A stretch of 41,550 nucleotides of DNA from an uncultured Acinetobacter sp. (lineage in GTDB: Bacteria; Pseudomonadota; Gammaproteobacteria; Pseudomonadales; Moraxellaceae): the NCBI RefSeq assembly GCF_947493735.1, contig NZ_CANLSL010000023.1, forward strand, positions 1 through 41,550. Reading direction: 5' to 3'. Below the pieces are notes generated by a model, which was not told the DNA's origin, searched no databases, and saw only the letters and a list, made by a program, of their open reading frames with translations. Positions 9,010 to 18,026 of the stretch are shown here, in pieces; the stretch's first letter is position 1, and the number at the start of each line of letters is the position of its first letter. The position numbers and the translations under genes were made by a program.

Positions 9010-9513
9010 ATGGACATACGTACAGTAATTAATCGTCTACCGAGTGTAGCTAAGTTTATTTTGAATTTTTATTCACCGTTTCGTGGAGCAGGGATCGAAA
9101 TCGAAAAAATGCACCTCGATGAGGGCTTTATTCGAGTCAAAATGCCACTCACTCGCAAGAACCGAAATATCGTCGGTGTGCACTTTGGTGGTAGCTTATA
9201 TGCGATGGTTGACCCATTTTATATGTTGATTTTGATGCACCAACTGGGTGAGAAATATATCGTTTGGGATAAAGCTGCGACGATTCAATTCCTTTCACCA
9301 GGTCGTGGAACAGTCTATGCTGATGTCCGAATCAGCCCTGAAGAACTCACAGAAATTCGTCAGCTTGCTTTGAATCATGAACCTGTGTTCCGTACCTATC
9401 ATCTCGACATTATTGATGAACAAGGACAACGGATCGCCGCTGTAGAAAAAGTCGTCTATATCCGCCGTAAAAAGCCAAAAGGTACACGATCGCTGTTTCG
9501 TTCTAAACAATAA
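9010..9513 (+). CDS. DUF4442 hotdog-fold protein (thioesterase-like)
   Basis: A 167-residue protein with the DUF4442 pattern: an N-terminal helix, then GAGIEIEKMHLDEGFIRVKM, the helix GVHFGGSLYAMVDPFYMLIL at about residues 56-75, and the strands KAATIQFLSPGRGTVYADV. DUF4442 members share the hotdog fold of acyl-CoA thioesterases, and several are annotated PaaI-like. The mid-helix acidic residue D68 could serve catalysis. The ATG has only a weak ribosome site (GAAGAG). It is transcribed away from the alpha/beta hydrolase. Acyl-CoA thioester hydrolysis is likely, but the substrate is not known. Confidence 0.75.
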   Translation: MDIRTVINRLPSVAKFILNFYSPFRGAGIEIEKMHLDEGFIRVKMPLTRKNRNIVGVHFGGSLYAMVDPFYMLILMHQLGEKYIVWDKAATIQFLSPGRGTVYADVRISPEELTEIRQLALNHEPVFRTYHLDIIDEQGQRIAAVEKVVYIRRKKPKGTRSLFRSKQ

Positions 9514-9713
9514 AAACGTGTAATCAAAACGACCACTACAACATCTTGGTATTGAATATTTTTATGAAATTCGCTCTGAATACCAAGAATTCGCGGATCA
9601 ACGCCATAAAAATTCTTCGGAGAATGCAAAATTTCAAACCATAGAGTTGGCTAAAAAACTGACTTCATCTGATTGACCGAGTTCAATTACACATAAAAAA
9701 TTGCATATAAAAA

Positions 9714-9736
9714 AAGTTGCGCCAATGACGCAACTT
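9714..9736 (-). terminator. Intrinsic terminator of the glycine-zipper gene (bidirectional)
   Basis: AAGTTGCG (9714-9721) and CGCAACTT (9729-9736) form an 8-bp stem with a 7-base loop. On the minus strand it is followed by a run of T, and on the plus strand by CTTTTATT. It lies about 70 bp past the stop of the glycine-zipper gene and could also end transcripts from the DUF4442 gene. Confidence 0.75.
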
Positions 9737-9803
9737 CTTTTATTAAACTCAGATTGTCAAATTAAGTTTATTAAATCGAGGTTGTTAAATTAAGGCTTGG
9801 CGA

Positions 9804-10187
9804 TTAGCGACCTTCACCAATCGCAGCACCTGCACCACCGCCGATCGCACCACCAACTGCTGCACCTTCTGCACCGCCAATGACTTTTTCACCGATGATC
9901 GCACCAACTGCGCCACCGATTGCACTTGAGGTAGAACCTGTGCCACTACTGCCTTGACTGTTTGAACCAAGACCAGCACCTGCCGCCGCACCAACTCCTG
10001 CACCTGTACGACCGCCAGCCTTTTGACCGACTGCACCGCCTACGGCACCACCGACTGCTGCTGCGCCGATGCGATTTTGTGACGGTGTTGCATTCGCACA
10101 GCCAACTAATAATGCGGCGCTCATCGCCAAACTTGCAAATACAGCTGTGGTTTTATGCGTTTGCTTCGACATTGTTTGTTTTAACAT
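9804..10187 (-). CDS. Glycine-zipper outer-membrane lipoprotein
   Basis: A 127-residue lipoprotein. The signal peptide runs through the hydrophobic core AVFASLAMSAALL to the lipobox LVGC, so C29 would be lipidated. The mature part is almost wholly Gly/Ala repeats (AAVGGAVGGAVGQKAGGRTG, then AIGGAVGAIIGE and GAAVGGAIGGGAGAAIGEG). This is the glycine-zipper pattern of the SlyB/OmpA-linker and YMGG families, which form packed membrane helices. The start ATG 10187 is preferred because AGAGGA lies seven bases upstream; an internal ATG at 10172 is the alternative. Monocistronic, with a terminator after it. Probably a structural cell-envelope role. Confidence 0.82.
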   Translation of the reverse strand: MLKQTMSKQTHKTTAVFASLAMSAALLVGCANATPSQNRIGAAAVGGAVGGAVGQKAGGRTGAGVGAAAGAGLGSNSQGSSGTGSTSSAIGGAVGAIIGEKVIGGAEGAAVGGAIGGGAGAAIGEGR

Positions 10188-10320
10188 GGTTATATCCTCT
10201 TCTTCCTAAAAAATGAACTGTATAAGTATGCAAAATCAATGCGCACGAATCTTGCGCTTATCGTTATCGAATTGTGTCGAATGTAACCGACTTGTCACAT
10301 TTCTTTAAAAGCTAAAATCA

Positions 10321-10353
10321 AAAAAACGTAGTCTTATCGGAAGTACGTTTTTT
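10321..10353 (-). terminator. Intrinsic terminator after the beta-barrel gene
   Basis: AAAAAACGTA (10321-10330) pairs with TACGTTTTTT (10344-10353) around a 13-base loop. The A and T flanks give U-tracts on both strands. It lies about 45 bp past the stop of the minus-strand gene at 10398-11543. Confidence 0.65.
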
Positions 10354-10397
10354 TTTCAAACACATTAGGTGAATTTCTACTACATGCCATTTCTGTG

Positions 10398-11543
10398 TTA
10401 TTGAAACCATGTTTCCAAACGAAGTAACGCACCAACATGATGATCACGATCCAAATCATCATCATTGTAATAATTCACTTCTGTTTGAATGAACAGCCAT
10501 TCACGTAAAAACGGCTGCCGCCAACCGATGAACGGTCCATAGCTATCTAGCTCAGGTTGTTTATCATCAATGTCGCCACCTGTGTACACACCATAGTTAA
10601 ACCAATGGTCATGGAAAAATTGGTGTTGTCGATAGAGTCGATTGTCCCAGTGGAAGTTCTGCTCAAAATCATCATCGGTATAGGTCAGACTCAACTGATT
10701 GCTCAAGAAAGCCTCTTGAGGGCGAGCATGACGAATCTCTAAGTTAGTTCTCAGATAATCTTTACTGTCTATCCCATAGCGATAAATTTGCTCGGCATGC
10801 GTACTAAAATTATTGTTTAAATCCCAGTCTTTAGACACTTTTAGACGTGCGTACACATCATCGCCAGAGCGCACACCAAGATCGGCATCAGTATCTACAC
10901 CCCACGGATTTTTCCACTGTGACCAACGCAGTGCCAACGATGAGTTATCATCTTTGACTCGCTTTTTATCTAATGTTTCGTCAGGGTTTCCACGAGGGTT
11001 TTCATTATTAATCGCAACGCTATCTCGGATTTCATTATCCAAACTATCATCACCAAAGACTACACTCAGCTTGTTCTCAAGCGTTGGTAGCTTAATCTTT
11101 CCTCGCACTCGTGGTTTCACCGAAAAATCATCATACTCATCCCAGCGTGTATCCACGATCAATCGTAGCGTCGCCCATGCAGGCTGATTTGGATCAGGCT
11201 CCCCAAACCAGTCATTGATACTATGCGCACGCTTTTGCAAGCTATTGCTAAACTTATCTTGAGTACGATCCCACCATGAATCTTCTTTAGTCTGCTCCGT
11301 CGGAGGAACAATCTTATGATTGGACTGCTCAGGTAAAATCGTTGGTGCACTATCAATGGTTTTGGGAATAATATCTAAAACCGTCCCTGTCGGTGGCTCG
11401 ATCAATACTGATGGTGCATCGCTTGCTGCTTCCATCTGCGTCGTTGCAGCATCGACATCAACGGTATGTACTGTCTGATTGGCATAGCTTAAGCTCGTAA
11501 AATAGAACCCAATCATGGCGACTGTGAGAGATTTAAGTTTCAT
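10398..11543 (-). CDS. Probable outer-membrane beta-barrel protein of unknown function
   Basis: Written from ATG 11543, this is a 381-residue protein; a GTG two codons upstream lies too near the ribosome site GGGGTAG. A signal peptide ends near SLSYA. A Pro/Thr-rich linker follows (about residues 25-80), then alternating aromatic and charged strands rich in Asp and Asn to the end. The last strand reads HHVGALLRLETWFQ, close to the aromatic end typical of outer-membrane barrels. Many Trp, Tyr and DDDD-like turns fit a barrel with loops that could bind cations; that is inference. I do not recognise the family. It has its own promoter region upstream and a terminator after it. Confidence 0.6.
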   Translation of the reverse strand: MKLKSLTVAMIGFYFTSLSYANQTVHTVDVDAATTQMEAASDAPSVLIEPPTGTVLDIIPKTIDSAPTILPEQSNHKIVPPTEQTKEDSWWDRTQDKFSNSLQKRAHSINDWFGEPDPNQPAWATLRLIVDTRWDEYDDFSVKPRVRGKIKLPTLENKLSVVFGDDSLDNEIRDSVAINNENPRGNPDETLDKKRVKDDNSSLALRWSQWKNPWGVDTDADLGVRSGDDVYARLKVSKDWDLNNNFSTHAEQIYRYGIDSKDYLRTNLEIRHARPQEAFLSNQLSLTYTDDDFEQNFHWDNRLYRQHQFFHDHWFNYGVYTGGDIDDKQPELDSYGPFIGWRQPFLREWLFIQTEVNYYNDDDLDRDHHVGALLRLETWFQ

Positions 11544-11549
11544 AGGCAC

Positions 11550-11858
11550 TACCCCAAAAGCGATGACATCTAATGCGTTTATAAATTGTTGGCAGTATCA
11601 TGCGATGCGCTTGCTCTAATATCCTGATTTGGATGTTCAGATTTGAATATACTGACTATTAAATTTTCTAACTAGGTTTTTTATGCCTATATCAAAAACT
11701 CAGCATCAGTTTCAAATAAAAGCTACAATCAACACGACTGTTCATTTGTCATAAAATATTAGCACTATTTTTATAAAGCGGTGCGATTGTTTTGACCTTC
11801 ATGGACGTTGTTGAGCAGTTTTTTTTGAATAATTTTCAAATGGATAGAATGTATAATT
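11550..11858. other. A+T-rich intergenic region between divergent genes
   Basis: The gap separates the minus-strand barrel gene from the plus-strand membrane gene, so it must hold both promoters. It is visibly A+T-rich with short T-runs. I see no tRNA, repeat, long hairpin or plausible short gene in it, and no -35/-10 pair good enough to assign. Confidence 0.4.
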
Positions 11859-12326
11859 ATGGATTATCGTGTAATTGATCTCACGCTAGCGTCTGAGATT
11901 GCCATCGTTGCCAGCGGTATTTTTCTTCTGATTGGTATGCTCACAGGCGTATGGAAATATCTACAAATTCGCCAATCTGAACATGCTCGCGCGCATTATT
12001 ATGTCGATATTGCACATCGCTCTGCATTACTTTATGCAGCTGCATCGTTGATTCTAGCTGTCTTGGCGAGTTTCTCAAATTTATCTGCAACGACTTTACT
12101 GTGGTGTGTGATTGCCAATTTATTGTTTTTCTTTGCATCTGTATTTAGCTATGTGTTGCATGGTTTCTTACAGGATACGCACAATCAATTCCAAAAACCA
12201 CATCGCCTCGGCAAATCAGGTCAGCTCCCTGCGTTCTTAGTTTCGGGATTTATGTGGGCATTGATCATTGCCGAAGTTGGCGCAACGACGCTTTTAGTGC
12301 TCGGTACAATAAGCTACTTTTTCTGA
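11859..12326 (+). CDS. Four-helix inner-membrane protein of unknown function
   Basis: A 155-residue protein with four clear membrane helices: about residues 10-32 (EIAIVASGIFLLIGMLTGVW), 53-72, 78-100 (LLWCVIANLLFFFASVFSYV) and 127-153 (GFMWALIIAEVGATTLLVLG). Two short positively charged loops suggest that both termini lie in the periplasm or both in the cytoplasm. A conserved-looking cytosolic stretch QIRQSEHARAHYYVDIAHR joins helices one and two. It is followed 108 bp later by the TolC-family gene on the same strand, but there is no sign of coupling. No family recognised. Confidence 0.7.
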   Translation: MDYRVIDLTLASEIAIVASGIFLLIGMLTGVWKYLQIRQSEHARAHYYVDIAHRSALLYAAASLILAVLASFSNLSATTLLWCVIANLLFFFASVFSYVLHGFLQDTHNQFQKPHRLGKSGQLPAFLVSGFMWALIIAEVGATTLLVLGTISYFF

Positions 12327-12434
12327 GCCTGATTTTTTTGAATAATACATAACGCTGATATACGACGAATAGTGTCTGTTGTCAGCATTTTAGGAAACCG
12401 ATAAAGCTAAGAAAATGGATTCGCTCAACACACT

Positions 12435-13862
12435 ATGATTAACCGAATTGCGACTATACGAACCGTGATTAAGCAAACTGCGACTAAACGAACTGCGATG
12501 AAACGAGCTACGATGAAAAAAGTATGTACGCTCGCTTTGGGGATTTCACTCTGCAATGTGACATGGCCGATTGATCTTGTGCAATCGTATCAACGTGCGC
12601 TTTCACATGATGCAACGTGGCAAGCGGATCAATTACGTTTTCAAATCGAACAGCAGAATCTCGGTATCGCCAAAGCAGCAGCTCTACCGACTGTTGGTGT
12701 CAACGCATCTATTTATAAGCAATATCAAGATTTGGATGATTCAAGCAATTCATCTACAGGTAGTACTGGTGAAGGGACGGTGACACCAAGCTTTAACTTT
12801 TATAATGATGAATCGACCACTCGGCAAGTCGGGCTCAGTATCCGCCAACCATTGTTCCGTTGGGATGTTTGGCAAACTTACAAACAAGTAAAAATCTCAA
12901 CACAACTTGCTGAGGTCAAGCTGTTATCACAGCAACAAGATTTGATGCTGAATGTCGCTGAAAAATATTTTAATGTGCTCCGCCAAACACGCCTCGTCGA
13001 GGTCAATCAACAAGAAGTGAATAGCCTCGCCAAGCAAGCCGACATGATTCGTGCGCAGTACCGTGAAGGCTTAGTTGCCAAGATAGATGTCAGCGAGGCA
13101 GAAGCACAGCATCAAAGTGCGATTGCCAAAAAAGTGGCGAGCGATATTCAATATCAGCTTGCACTTGAAGAACTTGAACAACTGGTCGGTGAAATTGAAA
13201 CACCTTTGGCACATTTAGATGCGGGATTTCAATATCAAAACCCGATTCCAAATGATCTCAATGCTTGGCTCGACATGGCGGAGCGAAATAATCTCAATCT
13301 CAGCCAAAGCCGTCTTGCGCACAAGGTCGCAGAGCAAAAAGTCAATATGGAAAAAGCGGATTATTTTCCACAAGTCGAAGCTGTTGCAAGTACAGGTTGG
13401 AATAAGCAAAGCCCTGAAACCATTATTAGCAGTAATGGACGCACAGATAAGATTGGTATTGAGCTAAACTGGACGCCTTACACTGGTACACGCAATGCCT
13501 TAATTAAAAAATCACAAATCGAAGCCAATACCGCACTCGCAGATGTCGATACAACACGCCGTCAAATCCAAACAGAAATTAAGCGGTCATACTTACAAGT
13601 CAGTAGTGCCTACAGCCAGTTGAATGCTTATCACAGTGCATTAAAGTCCGCACAGCAAGTCGCCAATGCGTCTTCTGCAAGCTATCGTGAAGGTATCAAA
13701 ACAATGGTTGACGTCTTACTTGCACAGCGCAACGCCTACGCTGCGCAACAAGACTATGTCAATGCACAGTATGACTATATTCTCAGTGCATTACGGCTCA
13801 AAGCCCAAGCAGGGCAATTGCAAGAACAAGATTTAATGGAATTCAACCAATGGCTGAAGTGA
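12435..13862 (+). CDS. TolC family outer-membrane efflux/secretion protein
   Basis: A 475-residue protein in the longest frame. TolC-type structure is clear: two repeated helical halves, the typical start LVQSYQRALSHDATWQADQL, the phrase GIAKAAALPTVGVNASIYKQ, and in the second half SYREGIKTMVDVLLAQRNAY. It would form a trimeric outer-membrane channel with an inner-membrane pump. The N-terminus is odd: codons 4-28 lie in five tandem 15-bp units, so the true start may be an ATG inside the array at 12498 or 12513, which opens the signal peptide MKKVCTLALGISLCNVTWP. No pump or adaptor gene is next to it; PhoU follows after a Pho box. Whether it is the main TolC is unknown. Confidence 0.87.
   Translation: MINRIATIRTVIKQTATKRTAMKRATMKKVCTLALGISLCNVTWPIDLVQSYQRALSHDATWQADQLRFQIEQQNLGIAKAAALPTVGVNASIYKQYQDLDDSSNSSTGSTGEGTVTPSFNFYNDESTTRQVGLSIRQPLFRWDVWQTYKQVKISTQLAEVKLLSQQQDLMLNVAEKYFNVLRQTRLVEVNQQEVNSLAKQADMIRAQYREGLVAKIDVSEAEAQHQSAIAKKVASDIQYQLALEELEQLVGEIETPLAHLDAGFQYQNPIPNDLNAWLDMAERNNLNLSQSRLAHKVAEQKVNMEKADYFPQVEAVASTGWNKQSPETIISSNGRTDKIGIELNWTPYTGTRNALIKKSQIEANTALADVDTTRRQIQTEIKRSYLQVSSAYSQLNAYHSALKSAQQVANASSASYREGIKTMVDVLLAQRNAYAAQQDYVNAQYDYILSALRLKAQAGQLQEQDLMEFNQWLK
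12444..12518 (+). repeat. Five tandem 15-bp units at the start of the TolC-family gene
   Basis: The units begin at 12444, 12459, 12474, 12489 and 12504; the fourth reads CGAACTGCGATGAAA. They are similar but not identical, and each codes for a basic five-residue block such as RTAMK or RATMK. Units four and five each contain an in-frame ATG, so a change in copy number would change the number of possible starts. No unit boundary breaks the reading frame. Confidence 0.7.
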
Positions 13863-13916
13863 TAACAAGGCGATTTAACTATATTTTGCAACACTTAATT
13901 GTTGTTGCTTTATAAT

Positions 13917-13934
13917 TTGTCATAAAAACTTCAT
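13917..13934 (+). promoter_or_regulatory. Pho box upstream of phoU
   Basis: TTGTCAT (13917-13923), four A, and ACTTCAT (13928-13934) have the exact 7-4-7 layout of a PhoB-binding Pho box. The first half matches the consensus CTGTCAT in six of seven bases, the second in four of seven. It ends 54 bp before the probable phoU start. It suggests that phosphate starvation induces phoU here through PhoB. Neither pst nor phoBR genes are nearby. Confidence 0.6.
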
Positions 13935-13988
13935 AAAACCACTATTTAATAATGGCTAAAAAGTTTACAATTTTTTGGAGTGCTCATC

Positions 13989-14729
13989 TTGGAACCATCT
14001 ACTTCTGTGTTTAGTCATCATATTTCATCACAATTTAACGAAAACCTCGAAGACGTGAACGCAAAGTTTATGGCAATGGGCGGACTCGTCGAACAACAAG
14101 TTGCCAATGCAATCCACGCATTGCTGGACACCAACCTTGATTTGGCTGTGAAGGTGCAAGAGGCTGATAACAACGTCAATCAACACGAACGTGATATTGA
14201 TGAAGCCTTGACACTCATCTTGGCACGTCGCCATCCTGCTGCCAGTGATTTGCGTATGGTCTTGGCGATGAGTAAAGCCAATACCGACCTTGAACGGATT
14301 GGCGATGAAGCAGCTAAAATCGCCCGTATTGCCCAAGCCCTTTCAGAAGATGGTGAATCACCACGTGGCTATATGGAAACACGTCATATCGGCAATCAAG
14401 TGCGCATCATGATTCGTGAAGCCTTAGATGCTTTTGCTCGCCTTGATGCAGAAGCTGCACTACATGTCATGCGAGCTGATGCAGATATTGACCGTGAGTA
14501 TTCTTCTGCGATGCGTGCGCTCATGACTTATATGATCGAAGATCCCCGCCATATCAGCCGTGTCATCAACGTGATGTGGGTACTACGTTCTCTCGAACGT
14601 ATCGGCGATCATGCACGAAACATTTCTGAACAAGTGATTTATATGGTGAAAGGATTAGACGTTCGCCACACCGACTTTGAACAAATTGAAGAAACTGTTC
14701 AGGGTAAATCCAAGCCTAAGAATGACTAA
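13989..14729 (+). CDS. phoU: Phosphate signalling/transport regulator PhoU
   Basis: A 246-residue cytosolic protein with the two three-helix PhoU repeats. The motif HERDIDEALTLILARRHPAA (first half) is typical, as is ADIDREYSSAMRALMTYMIE (second half), as are the metal-binding acidic helices with ERIGDEAAKIA and ERIGDHARNI. It restrains the PstSCAB-PhoR complex when phosphate is plentiful. The start is a TTG at 13989: the GGAG at 13977-13980 stands eight bases before it and would overlap the GTG at 13980. A Pho box lies upstream. No pst genes flank it, so it is a stand-alone phoU. Confidence 0.92.
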   Translation: MEPSTSVFSHHISSQFNENLEDVNAKFMAMGGLVEQQVANAIHALLDTNLDLAVKVQEADNNVNQHERDIDEALTLILARRHPAASDLRMVLAMSKANTDLERIGDEAAKIARIAQALSEDGESPRGYMETRHIGNQVRIMIREALDAFARLDAEAALHVMRADADIDREYSSAMRALMTYMIEDPRHISRVINVMWVLRSLERIGDHARNISEQVIYMVKGLDVRHTDFEQIEETVQGKSKPKND

Positions 14730-14791
14730 ATAAGATTACTTAGCAAAACTTTATTCTCGTCAATTCTATTTCACAAAAATTGACAATAATG

Positions 14792-14835
14792 GGCACTGCG
14801 TATTTCAATTTGCAATACTCAGTGCCTTATTTTTT
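14792..14835 (+). terminator. Intrinsic terminator after phoU
   Basis: GGCACTG (14792-14798) pairs with CAGTGCC (14820-14826), and an inner GTATT/AATAC extends the stem past one mismatched pair. TTATTTTTT follows at 14827-14835. It separates phoU from gshB. Confidence 0.85.
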
Positions 14836-14879
14836 GACTATACTGTACGCCTAAAGACAAATAGATTGAGTTAAAAATC

Positions 14880-15842
14880 ATGCGTGTACTGGTAGTCATG
14901 GATCCTATTGAACAAGTCAATCTAAAAAAAGATTCCACCATGGCAATGCTTTGGGCTGCAACTCGTCGTGGGCATGCGCTCAGCTATGCGCTACAACACG
15001 ACTTATATATTGATCAAGGCAAAGCGTTTGGCTTAGTTGCACCACTTCAAGTGTTTGAAGATTACAAACATTACTATGAACTCGGTGAAAAGTCTGCACA
15101 GTCTTTGGCAGATTTCGACGTGATCTTGATGCGTAAAGATCCACCTTTTGACATGAATTTCGTCTACACGACTTACATTCTTGAGCAAGCAGAACGTGAA
15201 GGTGCTTGGATTATTAACAAGCCACAATCGCTACGTGACTGCAATGAAAAATTATTTGCGACGCAATTCCCTGAGTTACAAGTGCCAACTTTGGTGACTT
15301 CACAGCAGTCGCTCATTCGTGAATTTCTCAAAACCCATCAAGATGTGATCGTCAAACCATTAGATGGTATGGGCGGTATGGGCATTTTCCGTCTGACTGC
15401 TGACGGTGCAAATATTGGGTCAACTTTGGAAATGCTCACCGAAAATGGTAAGCTACCCATCATGTCACAGCGCTATATTCCCGAAATCGTTGATGGCGAT
15501 AAACGTATTCTGATGATCAACGGCGAGCCTGTGCCATACTGCCTTGCACGTATTCCACAAAATGGCGAAACCCGAGGCAACCTCGCTGCAGGCGGACGAG
15601 GCGAAGCTCGACCACTCACTGAGAATGACCGTAAAATCGCTGAAAAAGTCGGACCATTCCTCCGTGAAAAAGGTTTAGTCTTTGTTGGGCTTGATGTGAT
15701 TGGCGACTATGTGACCGAAATCAATGTCACCAGTCCGACTTGTATCCGTGAGATAGATAATCAATTTGGTACATCAATCGCAGACGACTTATTTGCATAC
15801 TTAGAAAAGACTGTGCTTGAAGCTGGCTTAGCACGCTCATAA
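14880..15842 (+). CDS. gshB: Glutathione synthase
   Basis: A 320-residue ATP-grasp enzyme that joins gamma-glutamylcysteine and glycine with ATP to give glutathione in the cytosol. The N-terminal domain begins MRVLVVMDPIEQVNLKKDST. It continues with DVILMRKDPPFDMNFVYTTY, and the linker INKPQSLRDCNEKLF follows. The ATP-grasp part holds VIVKPLDGMGGMGIFRL (the flexible Gly-rich loop), DKRILMINGEPV, ETRGNLAAGGRG and the metal-binding EINVTSPTC. Length and motifs match the usual enzyme. A 24-bp gap separates it from the PhyH-like gene. It has its own promoter region after the phoU terminator. Confidence 0.96.
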   Translation: MRVLVVMDPIEQVNLKKDSTMAMLWAATRRGHALSYALQHDLYIDQGKAFGLVAPLQVFEDYKHYYELGEKSAQSLADFDVILMRKDPPFDMNFVYTTYILEQAEREGAWIINKPQSLRDCNEKLFATQFPELQVPTLVTSQQSLIREFLKTHQDVIVKPLDGMGGMGIFRLTADGANIGSTLEMLTENGKLPIMSQRYIPEIVDGDKRILMINGEPVPYCLARIPQNGETRGNLAAGGRGEARPLTENDRKIAEKVGPFLREKGLVFVGLDVIGDYVTEINVTSPTCIREIDNQFGTSIADDLFAYLEKTVLEAGLARS

Positions 15843-15866
15843 TACGCACATCAAAAAAGATCATCT

Positions 15867-16985
15867 ATGATAAATAAGCTTAAAAAAGTTCAGAAATTTT
15901 GGCAAAGCACGCAAACTCAGCAAGCCTTGCGTGAGCTCAAACATATTGCCAAATCTGACCCAATTAAATTTCCGTGGTGGCTTGCATCTACGCTTTCCAC
16001 CTCAAGCTCTTTTGTCGATCACCAGATTTTGGGCAATCAAACACTCAATGATTTGGGTTTACATGAGTTCCGTGTCAGACAGGCCTTTGCCCTTGCCCAA
16101 GCTCGCCGTGAGAAATTGGCACAATTTCTCAGCGTAGAGGATATTGCGCAATATCAGCAAAATGGCTTTATTCTCAAAGAGAACTTCTTGCCTGATGCAG
16201 AGTTTCAAGCCTTAAAAAAAGAACTCACTGAAACCCCATTGCCCACACGTGAAACCCTACAAGGTGACACCGTGACAAGGCGTATGGCGCTCGATTTTCG
16301 CACTTTACCGAACTTACCTCAGACCAAAAAACTCCTTGAGTCTAGCTATTGGCAACATCTGATTCACTATGTTGCAAGCTTTAAACTACAGCCGTTGTAC
16401 TATGTGCAAGTGATCATTTCACAGGTACGCAAATCCCGCCCTGATCCGCAAACAGCGCTGCATAGCGACACCTTTCACCCAAGTATGAAAGCGTGGTTAT
16501 TTTTCACTGATGTGGTAGAAGATGAAGGCCCTTTTGTCTATGTACCGGGTTCGCATCTGCTCAATGACAAGCGATTAGCTTGGGAGCGTGAACGTGCGCT
16601 CAATATCCAAAACAGTGATCGTATGTCACAGCGTGGTTCATTTCGTATCCAAGAAAGTGAACTTGTGGATTTGGGCTATGGCGCTCCGAAAAAATTTGCT
16701 GTTTCCGCAAACACTTTAGTCATTGCAGATACTTATGGCTTCCACGCACGTGGACTAAGCGCACGCCCTTCGATGCGTATCGAGCTATGGGCATTTGCAC
16801 GGCGCAATCCTTTTTTACCGTGGACAGGTCTTGATGTGACACGCTTGCCTTTGATCAAAACCAGATTGATCCCTGCACTATGGTGGGGTTTAGATCAGTT
16901 GGAAGAATACGGTATGAAGAAAAATCCGTGGCGCAAAGTCGGTAAAAAAGTGGCGACCGACCCTGCGCAGATTACATCTAAATAA
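15867..16985 (+). CDS. Phytanoyl-CoA dioxygenase (PhyH) family protein
   Basis: A 372-residue protein with a non-haem iron/2-oxoglutarate oxygenase core. The facial triad is visible as H199-S-D201 (LHSDTFHP) and H293 (YGFHARG), with R300 or R304 placed to bind 2-oxoglutarate. The segment DEGPFVYVPGSHLLNDKRL between them is typical of the PhyH family. The first about 90 residues are a helical extension. It lies 24 bp after gshB on the same strand, so they may be co-transcribed. The substrate is not known. The converging dusA gene ends 30 bp away. Confidence 0.78.
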   Translation: MINKLKKVQKFWQSTQTQQALRELKHIAKSDPIKFPWWLASTLSTSSSFVDHQILGNQTLNDLGLHEFRVRQAFALAQARREKLAQFLSVEDIAQYQQNGFILKENFLPDAEFQALKKELTETPLPTRETLQGDTVTRRMALDFRTLPNLPQTKKLLESSYWQHLIHYVASFKLQPLYYVQVIISQVRKSRPDPQTALHSDTFHPSMKAWLFFTDVVEDEGPFVYVPGSHLLNDKRLAWERERALNIQNSDRMSQRGSFRIQESELVDLGYGAPKKFAVSANTLVIADTYGFHARGLSARPSMRIELWAFARRNPFLPWTGLDVTRLPLIKTRLIPALWWGLDQLEEYGMKKNPWRKVGKKVATDPAQITSK

Positions 16986-17015
16986 TGACTACGCTCAAAT
17001 CTAAATTTTAGAAAT

Positions 17016-18026
17016 TTATGTCGTTTGCTCTGAATACTGACGCATCATTTTGATGGCACTTTCAATATCTGCAATGCTTTTTGCATTACCACCACTCAAG
17101 GCTTGTCGCCATTTCCGTGCACCTGCAAGATGCTGAAATAAGCCTAAAATATGCCGTGTTAACACTGACATCGGTGCGCCTTGTGCAAGACGTTGCTCAA
17201 AGTACGGCATCATCTGTGCCATGATTTCAAAACGGTTTGGTGCATCAAGTTGCCATAGCTCGCCCAATTCTGCCAAAAGATACGGATTGTGATAAGCCTC
17301 TCGACCAATCATCACGCCATCAACATGTTCAAGATGTGCTTTGGTTTCTTCAAGCGTTTTAATACCACCATTAATCTCAATGGTCAAATGTGGGCGCTCT
17401 CTTTTTAAACGATAGACATCCCCATAACGAAGTGGCGGCACTTCACGATTTTCTTTGGGTGATAAGCCTTGCAAAAAGGCAATCCTTGCATGTACCACAA
17501 AGTGCGTACAACCTGTCTGCGCTACTGTATCGACGAAGTGCAACATCTCTTCATAGGACTGCATCTCATCAATACCAATACGATGCTTCACCGTCACTGG
17601 GATCGTGACCGCCTTTTGCATGGCATAAATACATTCTGCGACTAGGTTTGGCTCTGCCATCAGACATGCGCCGATTTTATTATTCTGTACTCGATCACTT
17701 GGACAACCCACATTGAGATTGACCTCATCGTAGCCCCAATCCTCAGCCATCTTGCTACAAGTCGCCAAATCGTACGGATTTGAGCCACCGAGTTGCAGTA
17801 CGATCGGATGCTCTTGATTGCTAAAGTCGAGGTGGCGTGAAGCATCACCGTGAATGATCGCCCCTGTCGTGACCATCTCAGTATAGAGCACGATATTCGG
17901 ATTAAACAGACGTGCGAAATAACGATAATCTCGTGTCGTCCAATCCATCATTGGGGCAACAGAAATACGAGGATAAACTATAGCAGGTGAAGCGACCTTT
18001 GTAGGTTGCGAATCTAAAGCATCCAT
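17016..18026 (-). CDS. dusA: tRNA-dihydrouridine(20/20a) synthase DusA
   Basis: A 336-residue flavoenzyme that reduces U20/U20a in the tRNA D-loop with NADPH. FMN-binding and catalytic motifs are all present: ISVAPMMDWTTRDYR near residue 21, VLQLGGSNP at 76-84, the catalytic C108 in NLNVGCPSDRVQ, HRIGID, HARIAFLQGLSPKENREVPP (a DusA hallmark), NGGI and the phosphate-binding DGVMIGREAYHNP. Length fits DusA. This locus is known as an integration site for genomic islands in related bacteria, but here the gene and its flanks look intact. A second Dus gene, dusC, lies at 24037. Confidence 0.95.
   Translation of the reverse strand: MDALDSQPTKVASPAIVYPRISVAPMMDWTTRDYRYFARLFNPNIVLYTEMVTTGAIIHGDASRHLDFSNQEHPIVLQLGGSNPYDLATCSKMAEDWGYDEVNLNVGCPSDRVQNNKIGACLMAEPNLVAECIYAMQKAVTIPVTVKHRIGIDEMQSYEEMLHFVDTVAQTGCTHFVVHARIAFLQGLSPKENREVPPLRYGDVYRLKRERPHLTIEINGGIKTLEETKAHLEHVDGVMIGREAYHNPYLLAELGELWQLDAPNRFEIMAQMMPYFEQRLAQGAPMSVLTRHILGLFQHLAGARKWRQALSGGNAKSIADIESAIKMMRQYSEQTT

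Noticed and set aside
17016..18026. A genomic island at dusA
   Set aside because: dusA is intact, its neighbours are ordinary, and no integrase or att repeat is seen.
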